This document shows positions 25,321 to 36,290 of a DNA stretch of 64,000 nt, piece after piece. Numbering within the stretch: the stretch's first letter is position 1; each line of letters begins with the position of its first letter. The DNA comes from Gnetum montanum (Eukaryota; Streptophyta; Gnetopsida; Gnetales; Gnetaceae): positions 1,093,674-1,157,673 of the forward strand of contig MNCI01017655.1 of NCBI GenBank assembly GCA_015680685.1. Reading direction: 5' to 3'. Under the pieces are notes generated by a model. The model did no database searches and was not told the origin of the DNA. It saw nothing but the letters and a program-made list of their open reading frames with translations. Made by a program: the position numbers and the translations under genes.

Positions 25321-26270
25321 GAATGCATAGTTGGGAGGTGCAAAAGCTCTTCCTTCAAGTCATTGAAGGCTTGTTGACACTGAATTGTCCATTTGAAGTT
25401 GATCCCTTTCTTTAGAAGATGGTGCATGGGGTGTAACTTGTTAGTTAACTTTGCTATAAACCTTCGTATGAACTGTATCCTACCTGGTAACCCATGTAAT
25501 TCTTTAAGGTTTGTAGGAGGTTCCAAGTTGATGATGGCATTAACTTTGTCAAGGTCCACCCATATTCTGACCTCTAAGACTACAACCCTAACATACGTCC
25601 AGTTTTCACCCCAAAGACACACTTCTTAAGATTGAGATGCAAATCATGCATTTGACAACACTTGAGGACTACCCCTAGATTGCATGGGTGATCAGCAACT
25701 TTTTTGTACTTGACCACTATATCATCCACGTAGTTGTTTAGCATTTCTAGGATGTAGTCACTGAAGATATATGTCATGGCTCGCTGGTAGGTTGTTCTAG
25801 TGTTCTTGAGCCCAAAAGGCATCATGGTATAACAAAAGGTACCCCATGGGATCATGAAGCTTGTTGTTAGCTGATGATCTTGGTTAATGCAAATTTTGTT
25901 GTAGCCGAAAAAACCATCCATGAAGGATAACAAAGCATAACCAGCCATAGTGTCGATGAGTTGATCAATGCTTGGAAGTGGAAAATTGTCTTTGATTGTT
26001 GCCTTGTTCAGATTCCATAAGTCTAGATAGATTCGTATCCCTCCTATTTTCTTAGAAACCACAACGATGTTGGAAACCCATTCTGAGTAATCAACTGCAC
26101 TGATGAAACTAGCTTGGTATAGCTTGTTGATTTCATCCCTTACAGCTAGTGCAATTTTTGGTTTAACCTTATGAGCTTTCTTCTTGATTGCCTTTATGCA
26201 TGGGTCTAGGATGATGTTGTGCTGTATCAGCCTTTGGTCTAAACCCGGCATATCGTTGTATGACCATGCA
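25314..26270 (-). pseudogene. E4 reverse transcriptase
   Basis: Copies the element RNA into DNA. A 223-residue open stretch (25580-26251) holds most of the palm: SEWVSNIVVVSKK, LPSIDQLIDTMAGY, FMDGFFGYN, PWGTFCY, MPFGLKN and the active site YVDDIVVK with both Asp intact. The 25314-25622 frame continues as the thumb and connection (LHGLPGRIQFIRRFI, FKWTIQCQQAF), offset by a frameshift near 25600. The YVDD form with VVK fits the Tat lineage. Confidence 0.88.
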
Positions 26271-26789
26271 AAGAATTCAATGTTGTCTTACAAAATTTTG
26301 GCTTCATCTTTGTGTGTCTGCACATCTAAGAGGTAACTAATTTTTAACTTTTTTACTTTCCCCTTGGATGTGGTCATAGGTGTCTCAATGAGAGGGTCCT
26401 TAGTTACATCCTAGGACTCTAAATCTAGGGTTTGGACCAGATGCTCAGGCCAGTCTTGGGATGTTTCTAAAGATGCTATGGTGCTAGCTATGGTTGACCC
26501 CTAGTTGATTAGGTCCTAGTTTAATTATCTTGCAAGCTTACCATGTGGACTTGCTAAAGCTAACGGTGAAGAGAGATCACAATGGATTTTCATTTTTGCT
26601 CAACCTGCCAAAATGAGATGAAAGCTTGGTTAAGAGGCACCTGTTTGTAGTAATCGTGTATAATGAAAATTTGCAAAACAATGATGAGATGTAAATATAA
26701 AAGTGTGATATAAAGATTAAGATTTGCCAGTTATGCTAACCATGGCAGACAGCTATGACACAAAGTGCTAACCATGATGAACATTACGT
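26271..26789 (-). other. E4 protease-RT spacer
   Basis: Connecting region on the minus strand with no recognisable domain. It presumably encodes the poorly conserved stretch between protease and RT, with stops. Confidence 0.4.
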
Positions 26790-27290
26790 TCATGGAGAAA
26801 TAATCCCCTGCCATGAAGTCTATGTGGATCATGCCCTTCACCATGACCTATGCCCCATTAAGCAATTGTAGGTATGACGTCATTCTGGATTTGATCTGGT
26901 CGACCAAGCCCAACTTATCCACAATGGGGAAGGGGATGACATTCATGGTAGCCCCATCATCAATGTGTACCCTTCAGATCCGGTGTTGGCCAACCCGAAT
27001 TGTGATGAATAGGGGTGTTGTAGTCACTTGGTTCCTTTTAGGATCTTCCCTAATGGAGATGTCACTAAAAGTCAATTGGGACAGCTCTGGCTCTACAGGC
27101 GCAGAGCGAAGCATGATCGAGTGGATCACTTCCTCCTCAGCTGGCATGTCCTCGTTGACTGGAATCGTCATTAACATCTTAATCAGAGCCTCACAGTGTA
27201 GGATAGACATCATGATTAGGTTGTACAAGCTCAATGTAGTATTTTTTTGTTCTAGAGCTTGCTTGACTTGAGTGAGGGAATCCAAGAGGT
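26790..27290 (-). pseudogene. E4 protease
   Basis: Aspartic protease that would cut the polyprotein. Around 26930-26975 the minus strand reads IDDGATMNVIPF, the D-x-G-A-T-x-N-V-I form of the catalytic loop. An open stretch at 26974-27285 lies just upstream and leads into it. A stop separates these from the RT frame. Confidence 0.65.
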
Positions 27291-27399
27291 CCTAGCCACC
27301 CCCTTGTTTACCACCCTTTTCCTCTTCTATTCTTCCTAGAAGATGAATTTCACAAGGATGGATAGTTTGGGATTTGGATTCAGATCCTTTTTGGCAGGG

Positions 27400-29700
27400 T
27401 GGCATGGACTATGTGGTTATAGCAACGTCCCTCTTTGGTGATGAGGGTGTAGATGCAGGGAGTGAAGATGTAGGCTTGAAAACAACTAGGGTGGTACTTT
27501 CCCTTGATGTCTCACCTGCGAAATGCACTTCCCATTTTTTAGGATGAGAAGGTTGTTTAGCTATCTTGCGTGGGATGTGGACTGTTGAAGGAGTCGACCC
27601 CCTGATGACAAACAGAGCTAACGGTGTTAATGGGCGGGATGGCATGGTTTTGCTAATAGGTGGCATGGGGGTGGATGCCCAGGGAGGGACTTTTAGAATA
27701 GATAGCTATTGCAAGCTTCGGCCAGCTGCTGGGGGTGTTGGTGCACTACGCTGAGGCACATGGACCACAAACGACTGCTGGGATGTCCTACGATCACTGT
27801 CAATGCCAATGGTGTTAATAACATAATCAGCATTTTTGGTGTTGAGGGGGTCAATGTAGACATGCAGAGATTGATTCTTAGGGCATACTAGGTTGCTTTC
27901 ATCCAACACCAATTTCCCCTAATCAATCATCCTTTGGATGTCATCCTTCAATGCCAAACAACAATCTATGTTGTGACCACATTATTGGTGGTAGTTACAA
28001 AACCTATCTAGCCTAAAATCCTTAGGAACTGGGGGCTCATTGGGCAAGGCCAAAGAAGGGTTCCTAAGGAGCTCACAGTAGTGCTGATGTCTCCTAAATC
28101 CCTCTTCTGACATCTTCTTTTGTTGGATGTGCCCCACTGCTAGTAGATGCTTCAGAAGTTCTAAAGGCTTGATAGGTAGTGGGGTATACTTTGAGTGATT
28201 TTTAGGCTCAAAGTTCGATTTGGGTTGCCCAGATGTCTCAGGTGTAGGTACGAGAGGTTGTGGTGCATTTCCCTGCTTAGGTGTAGGGTTAGTTGCGGGT
28301 GTAGTTGGTTTTTCGTTGTTCTTGTTACCATTGTTATTAGGTTTAGGCTTGGCCTTGGTCACCATAGCAACCACTGTGGTTGTTGGGGCCTTATCCTAAT
28401 CCTTCTTTGTGAAGGTGTTTTTATAGGCAACATAGGCCCAATCTTTGCTCGCCTTGGCCGCATCCTGTATACTCTTAGTCTAAGAGAAGGCCTAACTAAG
28501 AGTGCGAGGAGCAAGGTAGTATAGCTTAGACGTGATGAAGTCATTCATTGAATCCTTAAAGATGACCAGCAAGTGGGCCTCCATGATGGACTAACAAATT
28601 TCATTAAGGGTTGTGCTCCAATGCTAGATGAACTTCTGGACTGGTTCCAGAGGATCCTACTTCATGCTCATTAATTGATCTAGCATGATTTCTACCTTCA
28701 AGTTATACTTGAAGTGTGTCACGAACTAGATCAAAAGCTCCTCCAGGGTTGATATGGAGGAGCATGGCAGGGCACGGTACCAATCCAAGGCCTTTCCAAC
28801 CAGGGACATGGCAAAGATACAGATAATCATGTGCGATCATTGTTGTAATAGAAGGGAATCAAACCTAAAGGTAACAAGATGTGCATTGGGATCTCCCTCT
28901 CCATTTTACTTTGTGAAATGGGGGAGGGACATCCCTAGGGGTAGTGTGAGTTCAGGGATGGTAGGGCTAATGGGGTCGTCCTAGTAAAAGTCCATGACTT
29001 GTACCGTGTCAGACCTGATAGCCTTAAGGCATTTTATTTTCTTAGTAAGGGTCTGGATGAGCTAGAATGCTTGGTATAGACCCTGGGACAATGTAGAAAA
29101 TTTGGGACCTACCAGGGTAGCTCTCATCTATGAAGCGGCCAGGGCAGCAGCGTGATCCACCGGCGGTACCATTGGGGTGACCCTCGCGGATGGTGCTACC
29201 TACGCTGTCCACCATCTTGCAGGTGATGTTGTTGGGGTGGCAACCGTGGGTTGGGCTACGAGATAGATTGTTTGAGTAGCTAGTAGGATAGACCATAGCC
29301 CCATGCTAGGCTATACCATTTGCAAGATTTGTTAGGTCTGTTGACAAATGTGATGAGACATCTGCAATGGTAGCGTAGCAGGGGGCAATGAATGGGATCC
29401 ACCAAGTGTAAATGCAGGGATAGAAGTAGACACAGCACATGACTGTGAAGTAGGTTTTGTATGCACTTGTGGTAGGGTAGCCGTGATTGGCATGTGATGT
29501 GCTACAGGAATGGATTGATGAATGGTTTGCAAAGGAATAGTGGCCAAAAATGAAACAGGGGAGTAGCGGCGATGATACGCCAAGTAGTTGACATGGCTAC
29601 CCATTACAAACTTAATTGTGGGTTGCAAAAGCATAGGCGTGATCACGAAGGGAGTGGCAACAGACAACGGGTTGGTCCAAAATAACTCAATAGGAGGGAT
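27400..29700 (-). pseudogene. gag: E4 gag
   Basis: Structural protein forming the particle that carries the element RNA. On the minus strand, N- to C-terminal: a Pro/Thr/Met-rich region (29042-29667); the gag core around 28500-28900 with LEELLIQFVTHFKYNLKV and EPVQKFIQHW; a Lys/Asn/Pro-rich linker (28200-28374, KAKPKPNNNGNKNN); PLELLKHLLAVG (28140); and a modified zinc-knuckle FCNYHQxCGH followed by LALKDDIQRMID near 27930-28005. The last motif is typical of plant Tat-type gag. A Pro/Ser-rich segment follows at 27409-27666. Several stops interrupt it. Confidence 0.78.
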
Positions 29701-30854
29701 GGTAATGGGGTTAGTTTAACCTCCCCTATTATCTTGGGAATCAAGTTCCTCCTGTCTATCCTAGAAGGTGTCTTCATGGTTAGACACCATGTCCTATTGC
29801 TCCCTAAGTCTAACCAGCTGGATCAGCTGGTCTAAAATCCATTGATTCATCTATGTCAAGGGGATGGAAGCACCAGGAGTGGGAACAAACTTCTTCCTAT
29901 CACTATAAGCAAACATGAAACTACGTTTTTCTTTGAGTTCTTGCACATCCAAGTGTAGGTTTGCCTACACCTTTGCACAAAGGAAGTTATAGTGCTGATG
30001 TTACTGGGCCAAGCCCTCAGGTCCCCTATGTTGGATCCTGAGGGATCGATGTGTCTCCAGCATTGGGTTGAACAGTTGTTCGGCACCTGTGATGCCTTGA
30101 ACTATGATGGGAACTTCAACGTTGAAGGTGTTAGCAACAGTGCTCGAAGAAGTCATTGTTACGAAGCTAAATAGTTTTGCAAATGTGAAAAGCAAGGAAA
30201 TTGGAAAGTAATCAAAAAGGCTTTATGTCTTGTTGGATTCCAAAGGAATCATTGAAGCGACTGATCTATATCACATGATGCGTAAACAACCGCAAAAGGG
30301 TGTCACATTTATGCTAGTGCATGATAGGGTATAGAACGCATGCAAGACAATCATAGAACAAGTGAGTGAAATGGCTAATGAAGGCTTTATGTCCTGTAGG
30401 GTTTCAAAAGAATCATCGAAGTGACCGATCTGCACCACACGATGCATAAATTACCACAAATGGGCATCAAGTTCACACTAATGTGTATCAGGATGTAAAA
30501 CACTTACAATACTACCATAAAACATGGATAGGGCACCAAAGGCCTTCCTTCTAGCGTCGAAAAACTGTAGCGATCGAAAAAATCGGTGGCTGGAAAACAC
30601 CGAGAGGTTGTCGATCATGACAGTCTTAACCTAGGATCCACGTGAGGGCTGTGCTGGATAAAACGGAAACGAGGTGCCCTAAATGGTCTGGTTGATCAGA
30701 TAAGGACTTAGTTGGTGTTAATATAACCTTTTGCAAATGGATAATTTGAAAATGGGATTTATAGCCTAAACTAATCTTTAAATGTAAAAGGGGTAGAAAA
30801 TGATATAAAATGCAATGATAAGCAAGAAAACAAAGTAAAATGTAGTTAGAAAAA
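29701..30854 (-). other. E4 5' leader
   Basis: Between the 5' LTR and gag. No clear primer-binding site is visible next to the LTR edge. Contains a 164-bp imperfect duplication. Short minus-strand frames at 29856-30195 may be the gag N-terminus. Confidence 0.5.
30218..30545. repeat. Tandem duplication, two units of about 164 bp
   Basis: AGGCTTTATGTC at 30218 and 30382 begins two parallel copies that share gatct, catgatgc/cacgatgc and further blocks in order, with many C/T and G/A differences. Confidence 0.8.
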
Positions 30855-31819
30855 TGCACTACTTCAAGAATGTGAATTCACTCTGTCAAGGTGGATACAA
30901 TTGGTTGCACAACCCTAAGGGGCATAGGGATCCTAAGAGTAACCAAGATGTTTAGAGTAAGATAGTTGTATGCTTGAATGCAGACTTGGGAGTCAACAAT
31001 GCAAAATGCTATGGGGCTGGTAGGAAAGAGCATAACAGAATGCTAAACGAGAGTGCCAACTATTTACAGTGTCAAACAAGATGTTTACAATGCTCAGGAA
31101 TACAATGGTAACTTTTTTCTTGTCAGCCAGCCAATTCACCAATGAGCTAACCTCCTTGAGCATTGCTCATTGGGGTATTTATAGGGCCAAGGGCATGCAA
31201 AAGATGTGGTTTGGATGCCACATGTTCTAGGCCCATGTTGATGTGTCTTTACTATATGGGCGTGCATGACCGTTGGATGTGCATAATCATTGGACGAGCC
31301 CACCATGCTATAATTACGAGCTTACCATGCTATAATTATGTTGTCAGAACTTAGAGACATGTGCCAATAGTCCAAGTAGGTGAAGTATATTTATGTAGTG
31401 TAACTGTCTGCTATGCTTTGAAGCATAGCATGTTGTCATAGTGTAGCATCTTGCTACGCTATGCTACGCTATGCAGCGTAGCCACCAAGTCTAGGAGAAA
31501 ACTTGCATTGTGTCCTGCTGCATGTATCAAAAACCTTTGAAGTGCTCCAACTGTTTTTTTGCATACTTGCTACACTATGCTACGCTACGTAGCATAGCAT
31601 AGCGTAGCTATTGGCCTTAGTCACAAAAATGTCACCAATATGCAAACTTTTCTTTTTTCATTGCGAGACTTGTGACTTGCTGATCCTGCCCTTTGAGATA
31701 ACTTTTGTTGCTCCAGTAGAGTTGTTACGCTGTGCTACACTATGCAGCATAGTGTAGCATAGCAACCAACATGGCCTGCTTTTTGCTGAGTTTGCTATTT
31801 TCTAGTGAAGGAGCCATTG
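30855..31819 (-). repeat. E4 5' LTR, outer end missing
   Basis: Matches 19556-20520 of the 3' LTR, including the TATA box (plus-strand TATTTATAGGG near 31177) and palindrome clusters. It stops at gagccattg, after which E3 sequence begins. The remaining 465 bp of the LTR are absent. Confidence 0.85.
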
Positions 31820-32628
31820 CGTTAACTAAGACATAGACTAATTATAAAACCAACAATGAGGTGGAATATGGAAAGAAATATGGAAGGAGAGGAGGAAATG
31901 GAATGGAATCCCAAGAGAAATGTTGTGTAAAGTCCCTTGTGTATTATGTGGTTAAGGTGATTGAATAAAAGTCATCCCAAATCCAGAATCACTAACCACA
32001 TCCAATGACCTCACATCAGTACATTTGACCAACCCATCCTTATGAAGCAACAAGAATGCATCCATCAAGTCACCACCATTCCAAGGAGAGAAAGACAAGG
32101 AAGTAAAAAGCGAGAAAGGGCCTTAGTTAGAGGGCAACTTCAGGCATGGGTAACATGTCTTTCCAGTGCCATAACTAGTGTTTTCAGCCCATGTTTCTTT
32201 ATTATGTCTAAGGGGTATGCTTTGAATTCCACTAGTTTTTTTTTTTTTTTTTTGCATGAGAACCACACCATGCAAAGACTTATTTAGATTCATTCAACTT
32301 CCTGATAGTTAGTCAATAGCGAAATGGTAAAAAACCCATGAAAGGCATCCAAGTACCCAAGAGAATAGCTAGCACAAGTGCATCAAATTCCATTGAATTC
32401 ACATCCTTTTCAACCATTGAGTCCTTCCTTGATTTGAAGAATACCATGTCACCAATTCATTAATAAGTTTATTTAGAAAAATGAACAATACATTTACACA
32501 ACAAGGGAGATCATAAAGTTGAATGGAGTAATGGATGTTGTGGACTCATTGCCTATTTTATCAAAATAACCATATATTAGTATCAACATTGAAAATCAAA
32601 GGTAAAAACCAAACATTAGCAATCAACA
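31820..32628 (-). other. E3 3' untranslated region, part right of E4
   Basis: Parallel to 58735-59560 of E8 (shared gaggtggaatatggaaag at 31859 and 58771). A poly-T run lies near 32230-32250. No gene. Confidence 0.75.
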
Positions 32629-32670
32629 TTATTTTAGTCCAACCCACCATCGTGAGCACTTATTATATGA

Positions 32671-32748
32671 NNNNNNNNNNNNNNNNNNNNNNNNNNNNNN
32701 NNNNNNNNNNNNNNNNNNNNNNNNNNNNNNNNNNNNNNNNNNNNNNNN
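32671..32748. other. Assembly gap (78 N)
   Basis: Run of N inside the 3' end of E3 pol. The matching interval in E8 (about 59584-59929) is roughly 345 bp, so the true gap is probably larger than shown. Confidence 0.95.
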
Positions 32749-33840
32749 AATATAAGGTCCTTCCCACAACATTTGAAATTTACTACATTGTGTCACATAT
32801 GTGGGGTTCCAATAAAGGACATTATCTCCTAGTTGATATTTAACTTTCCTAATTTTTAGGTCATGAAGTTGTTTATTAAAGGCCTTGTGCAATTCATTAG
32901 ATGACAAGGTGGCTAATCAATTCTCATCTAGTAGGTTAATGTTCATTAACTGTTCTTTTTGTAATAGATTGAGGTCATATGCCATGGATAGTATACAAAG
33001 CTCTACTTGAATAGGAAGCATTAGAAGTTTATCGTACACTAACTCGTAGGGAGAGTACCCTATAGGGAGTTTCCATGTGCAGCGGTATGCCTAAATAGCA
33101 TCATTCAGTTTGGTGCTCCAATCTCACCTATACTTGCTAATTGTTCTTGTCAATATTTTTGTAATATCCTTATTAGTTACTTTGGCTTGACCATTCACTT
33201 GAGGGTGGTATGGTGTAGTCAATTTCTATTCAACTCCTAAGCATTTCATCAACTTTTGAAAATTTTCACTTGTAAAATGTGTACCATTATCCAAAATAAG
33301 TGCATGAGGCACACCAAACCTATTAAATATTTGTTGTTGAACAAATCGTTCAGCGGTAGACGATGTACACTCCATAACATCAACTTCTTCTGCCCATTTT
33401 GTAAAGTAGTCAATGACAATGACAATGTAATATTTTCTATTGGACATTGGTGTAATAAGCCCATAAAATCAATTCCTCATATATCAAAGGGTTCTAAAGG
33501 TTAAATCCATTATTGTGGACCCTCCATCCTAGCAATCATTTTCCCATCATGTTGGTAGTACTCACAAGATTGGATGAAATGATGAGTGTACCAAAACAAT
33601 GTAGGCCAATAATATCCTATAAGCAAGATTTTAATTTCTATTCATCTTCTAGCATAATGACCCCCACAAGGACCCTCATGAGCATCTTCAAGAACTCATA
33701 ATTGATCTACGTTGGGAACACACCATCGGACCAAGCCATTAGGACATACCTTATCAAGGTGTCCATCGATTTCCATGAAATATTTGGCTTACTGAAGAAA
33801 CTACTATTTCTTTTTAGTGTATAACTATTGTAGTGTTTAT
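32749..33840 (-). pseudogene. E3 integrase
   Basis: On the minus strand: the zinc-finger region near 33640-33700 (HEGPCGGHYA, then GYYWPT) and the catalytic core at 33226-33530 (FDIWGIDFMG; YFTKWAEEVDVM; FGVPHALILDNGTHF). The first and second Asp, in GIDF and LDNGTHF, are present. A C-terminal part at 32749-32907 (SSNELHKAFNKQLHDLKIRK; YQLGDNVLYWNP) runs into the N gap. Several frameshifts and stops are present; the same domains occur in E8. Confidence 0.8.
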
Positions 33841-34540
33841 TATGTGAGGAGATAGGTAGGAATGCTGCTATACCAATTTATTTCCATGGTTAATTGATTA
33901 TTTACTACACTTGCAAAGAGGAATTCATCAGGAAAGTGATCAGAAAGCAGATATTCATCCTATTTATTGTCCCATCTTAACCAAGATAAATGATCAGCAA
34001 CAACATTCTTAGTTCCTTTATGATCTATCATCTTAAGATCAAACTCTTGTAAGATTACAAGTCATCGTATGATGCAAGGGCTCACTATTGGTATATTCAG
34101 CAAGAACCAAATTAGACTATGGTATGTGTGTACAAATACCTTATAGCCCAATACATAGTGCCTAAACTTATCTAGTGCAAATGCCACAACCATTAATTCC
34201 TTTTCCATTGTGGTGTAGTTGAGTTATGCACCAACAATACTTTGACTTGCATAGTGAATGTAATAGGGTCATTTCTGGTCATCTAACTATGTAAGTACAA
34301 CTCCTAAAGCAAAGTTGGATGCATCAGTCATTATATGGAATAGTCTAGACCAATCAAGAGCTTGTAGAATAGGTGTTTCTACAAACTTCTATTTTAAAGT
34401 TTGAAAAGCTAACTCACATTCTCTAGTCCATTTGAAAGGTATGTCCTTTTTCGTTAGTTCAACCAATGGTTTTACAACCCTTGAAAAGTTCTCTATGAAT
34501 CTTCTATAATAGCCAGTGTGTCCAAGGAATGATTGAATGT
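33841..34540 (-). pseudogene. E3 RNase H
   Basis: Minus strand shows RRFIENFSRVVKPL (34470), FKWTRECELAF, TDASNFALG with the first catalytic Asp, LNYTTMEKELMVV with the Glu, and KGTKNVVADHLSWL (about 33985) at the domain end. The order and motifs are those of a gypsy RNase H. Stops occur at Gln-like positions. Confidence 0.78.
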
Positions 34541-35450
34541 CTTTTACAGTTTCAGGTTAACACATGATTCCTTGGATGACTTTAATCTTTTCAGGGTCTA
34601 CCTCTATCCTTGTTTGTGAAATCATATGCCCTAATACTATGCCTTCTTGGATCATTAAATGCCTTTTTTTCCTGTTGAGCCTTAAATTGGTTTCAACACA
34701 TCATTTTAGAACTTTCTCTAATCAGTCCAATGCTTGATCGAAGTCCACTACGTAGGTGGAGAAATTGTCCATGAAGACCTCTACACCATTCCCTATTTGC
34801 TACTAAAAGATACTTAGAACCAAATGTTGAAACATTGTAGGAGCATTGCACAAGCCAAACGACATCTATTTGTATGCAAATGTCCCCCAAGGATGTGTGA
34901 ATGTGATCTTGGCTTGGCCTTCTAGGGCTATTTGGATTTGGTTGTATTCACTGTATCCATCAAGAAAACTATAGTAGTGATGCCCTGCAATGGTGTCTAA
35001 GACCTGGTTAATGAATGATAATGGAAAGTGGTCTTTAAATGTTGCCATGTTTAGTAGCCTAAATTCTGTACATACCCTCCATTTACCTCCCTTTTTGGGC
35101 ACAATAACTAATGGAATAACCCATTCACTATAAAAAATGGGGTAGATGAACCTAACTTTTAGAAGCTGTTCAATTTTCTCCTTAACCACTTAACTTTTGG
35201 ATCAAATTGCCTCTGCGGTTGTCATTAAGGCTTCATGGAGGGGTTAGTGTAAATCTTATGTTGGCATATCCTAGGGTCTATTTTGGTTAATTCAGAATAT
35301 GAACAAATGAAGGCTTTTGACCATTTGTTCACCATTTTTAACAATCTCTCTTTTTGTTGAGGAGTGAGCCTAGCATTAATAATTATCGATTTTTCACTTT
35401 TGAGAAATGTATACTCCATACCAGTGGGCAATGGTTTTAACTCAAAGGGC
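34541..35450 (-). pseudogene. E3 reverse transcriptase
   Basis: The open stretch 34866-35189 covers the fingers and palm start (IYPIFYSEWVIPLVIVPKK, MATFKDHFPLSFINQVLD, YSFLDGYSEYNQIQI, HPWGTFAYK). The downstream frame 34693-34890 includes the region of the active site, read as VFMDNFSTY near 34765; the usual motif is F-x-D-D-F, so the second Asp has become Asn. A pre-RT region (35225-35431) ends in CQHKIYTNPSMKP. Inactive as read. Confidence 0.82.
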
Positions 35451-35699
35451 TCTTGCTTAAAGTTGTCAAGGATTTCCAGCTTCCTCCAATTGATATTTTT
35501 AATATCAAGACTTGGAATTTGGCAATGGACTTGCTCTAATGTATCTATGCTATTGATTTAAGCGCAAGTCAAAACCTTAGTTGGTTTCATGCATATAGTT
35601 GAGTTGCTCTCTTGGTCAGTTATCAACCACTAGGTGCCTTCTTGTCTTGTAGCTACTACATACATGCATCTTTAAATGTTAGTTACTTGTGCACACTAG

Positions 35700-36290
35700 T
35701 TGCATATAGGAAATGTTAAACATTGTACAAACTAGGACTTCTACACACAACTATACCCTATGTCACTATATGCGACGCAGGGAAATTTCTTCTTCTCAAT
35801 CTTTCCAAACATATTTTTCTTTGATATCTCTAGGAAAAGATCACATATTCCTAGGCATGCATCAACTGTGCTTAGCCATGCTCTTCCCATTATGGTAGGG
35901 AAGTTCCCATTATAGTTTTTTCCTTGAATCACTAGGAAGTTGGCTGGGTACAACCATCCACAAAAAGTGGTAACAATGTCCTCCACTAGTCCTAATGGGA
36001 CAGTGATGGACTGGTTAGCCAGCTCCAAATAAATGTTACTCTTTTTTAGTGGAGGTAGGTTCTAGGCTTTGTACATTTCTTGAGAGATTAAGTTGACACC
36101 AAAACCTAAATCCAAAAGAGCCTTACAAGGTTCATTCCCAGTGATTTGTAAATATATAAGAGGACTCCCAAGATTGGAGAATTTCCTAGGAAGATGACTA
36201 GCCTTAATCCAATTGGTAATGGCTTGTGTCAACATGACCGTGTGCATTGAATGTGGCCTTTGGTTTGAAGTGAGTTCCAAAGCTTCAAAT
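35700..36290 (-). pseudogene. E3 aspartic protease
   Basis: The open stretch 36062-36280 ends with NEPCKALLDLGFGVNLISQ, the Athila-type protease loop; the usual D-x-G-A is D-L-G-F. The 35741-36028 frame continues the domain (SITVPLGLVEDI, then FLVIQ and GRAWLSTVDACLG). A stop near 36050 separates the two. Confidence 0.8.

Larger units (their letters stand above)
19556..31819 (-). mobile_element. E4: Tat-lineage Ty3/gypsy element nested in E3
   Basis: LTR copies at 19556-20985 and 30855-31819 bracket minus-strand gag, protease, RT, RNase H and integrase, then a tandem array and 3' untranslated region. On both sides the flanking sequence is the E3 3' region, shown by its match to E8 (left to about 58510, right from about 58735). 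The YVDDIVVK active site and the TNNVAEYEGL / HGDSKLVV RNase H are typical of the plant Tat group with an additional RNase H. The right (5') LTR lacks its outer 460 bp or so, and no target duplication is found. Confidence 0.85.

Noticed and set aside
26813-27271. 152-residue plus-strand open frame
   Set aside because: It lies opposite the E4 protease region, whose motif reads on the minus strand; a shadow frame.
28195-28524. 109-residue plus-strand frame, Arg/Cys rich
   Set aside because: Antisense to E4 gag (the KPKPNNN linker and PLELLKHLL block read on the minus strand).
32535-32843. 102-residue plus-strand frame across the N gap
   Set aside because: Open only because N codons are read as X; the real coding strand here is minus (E3 integrase end).
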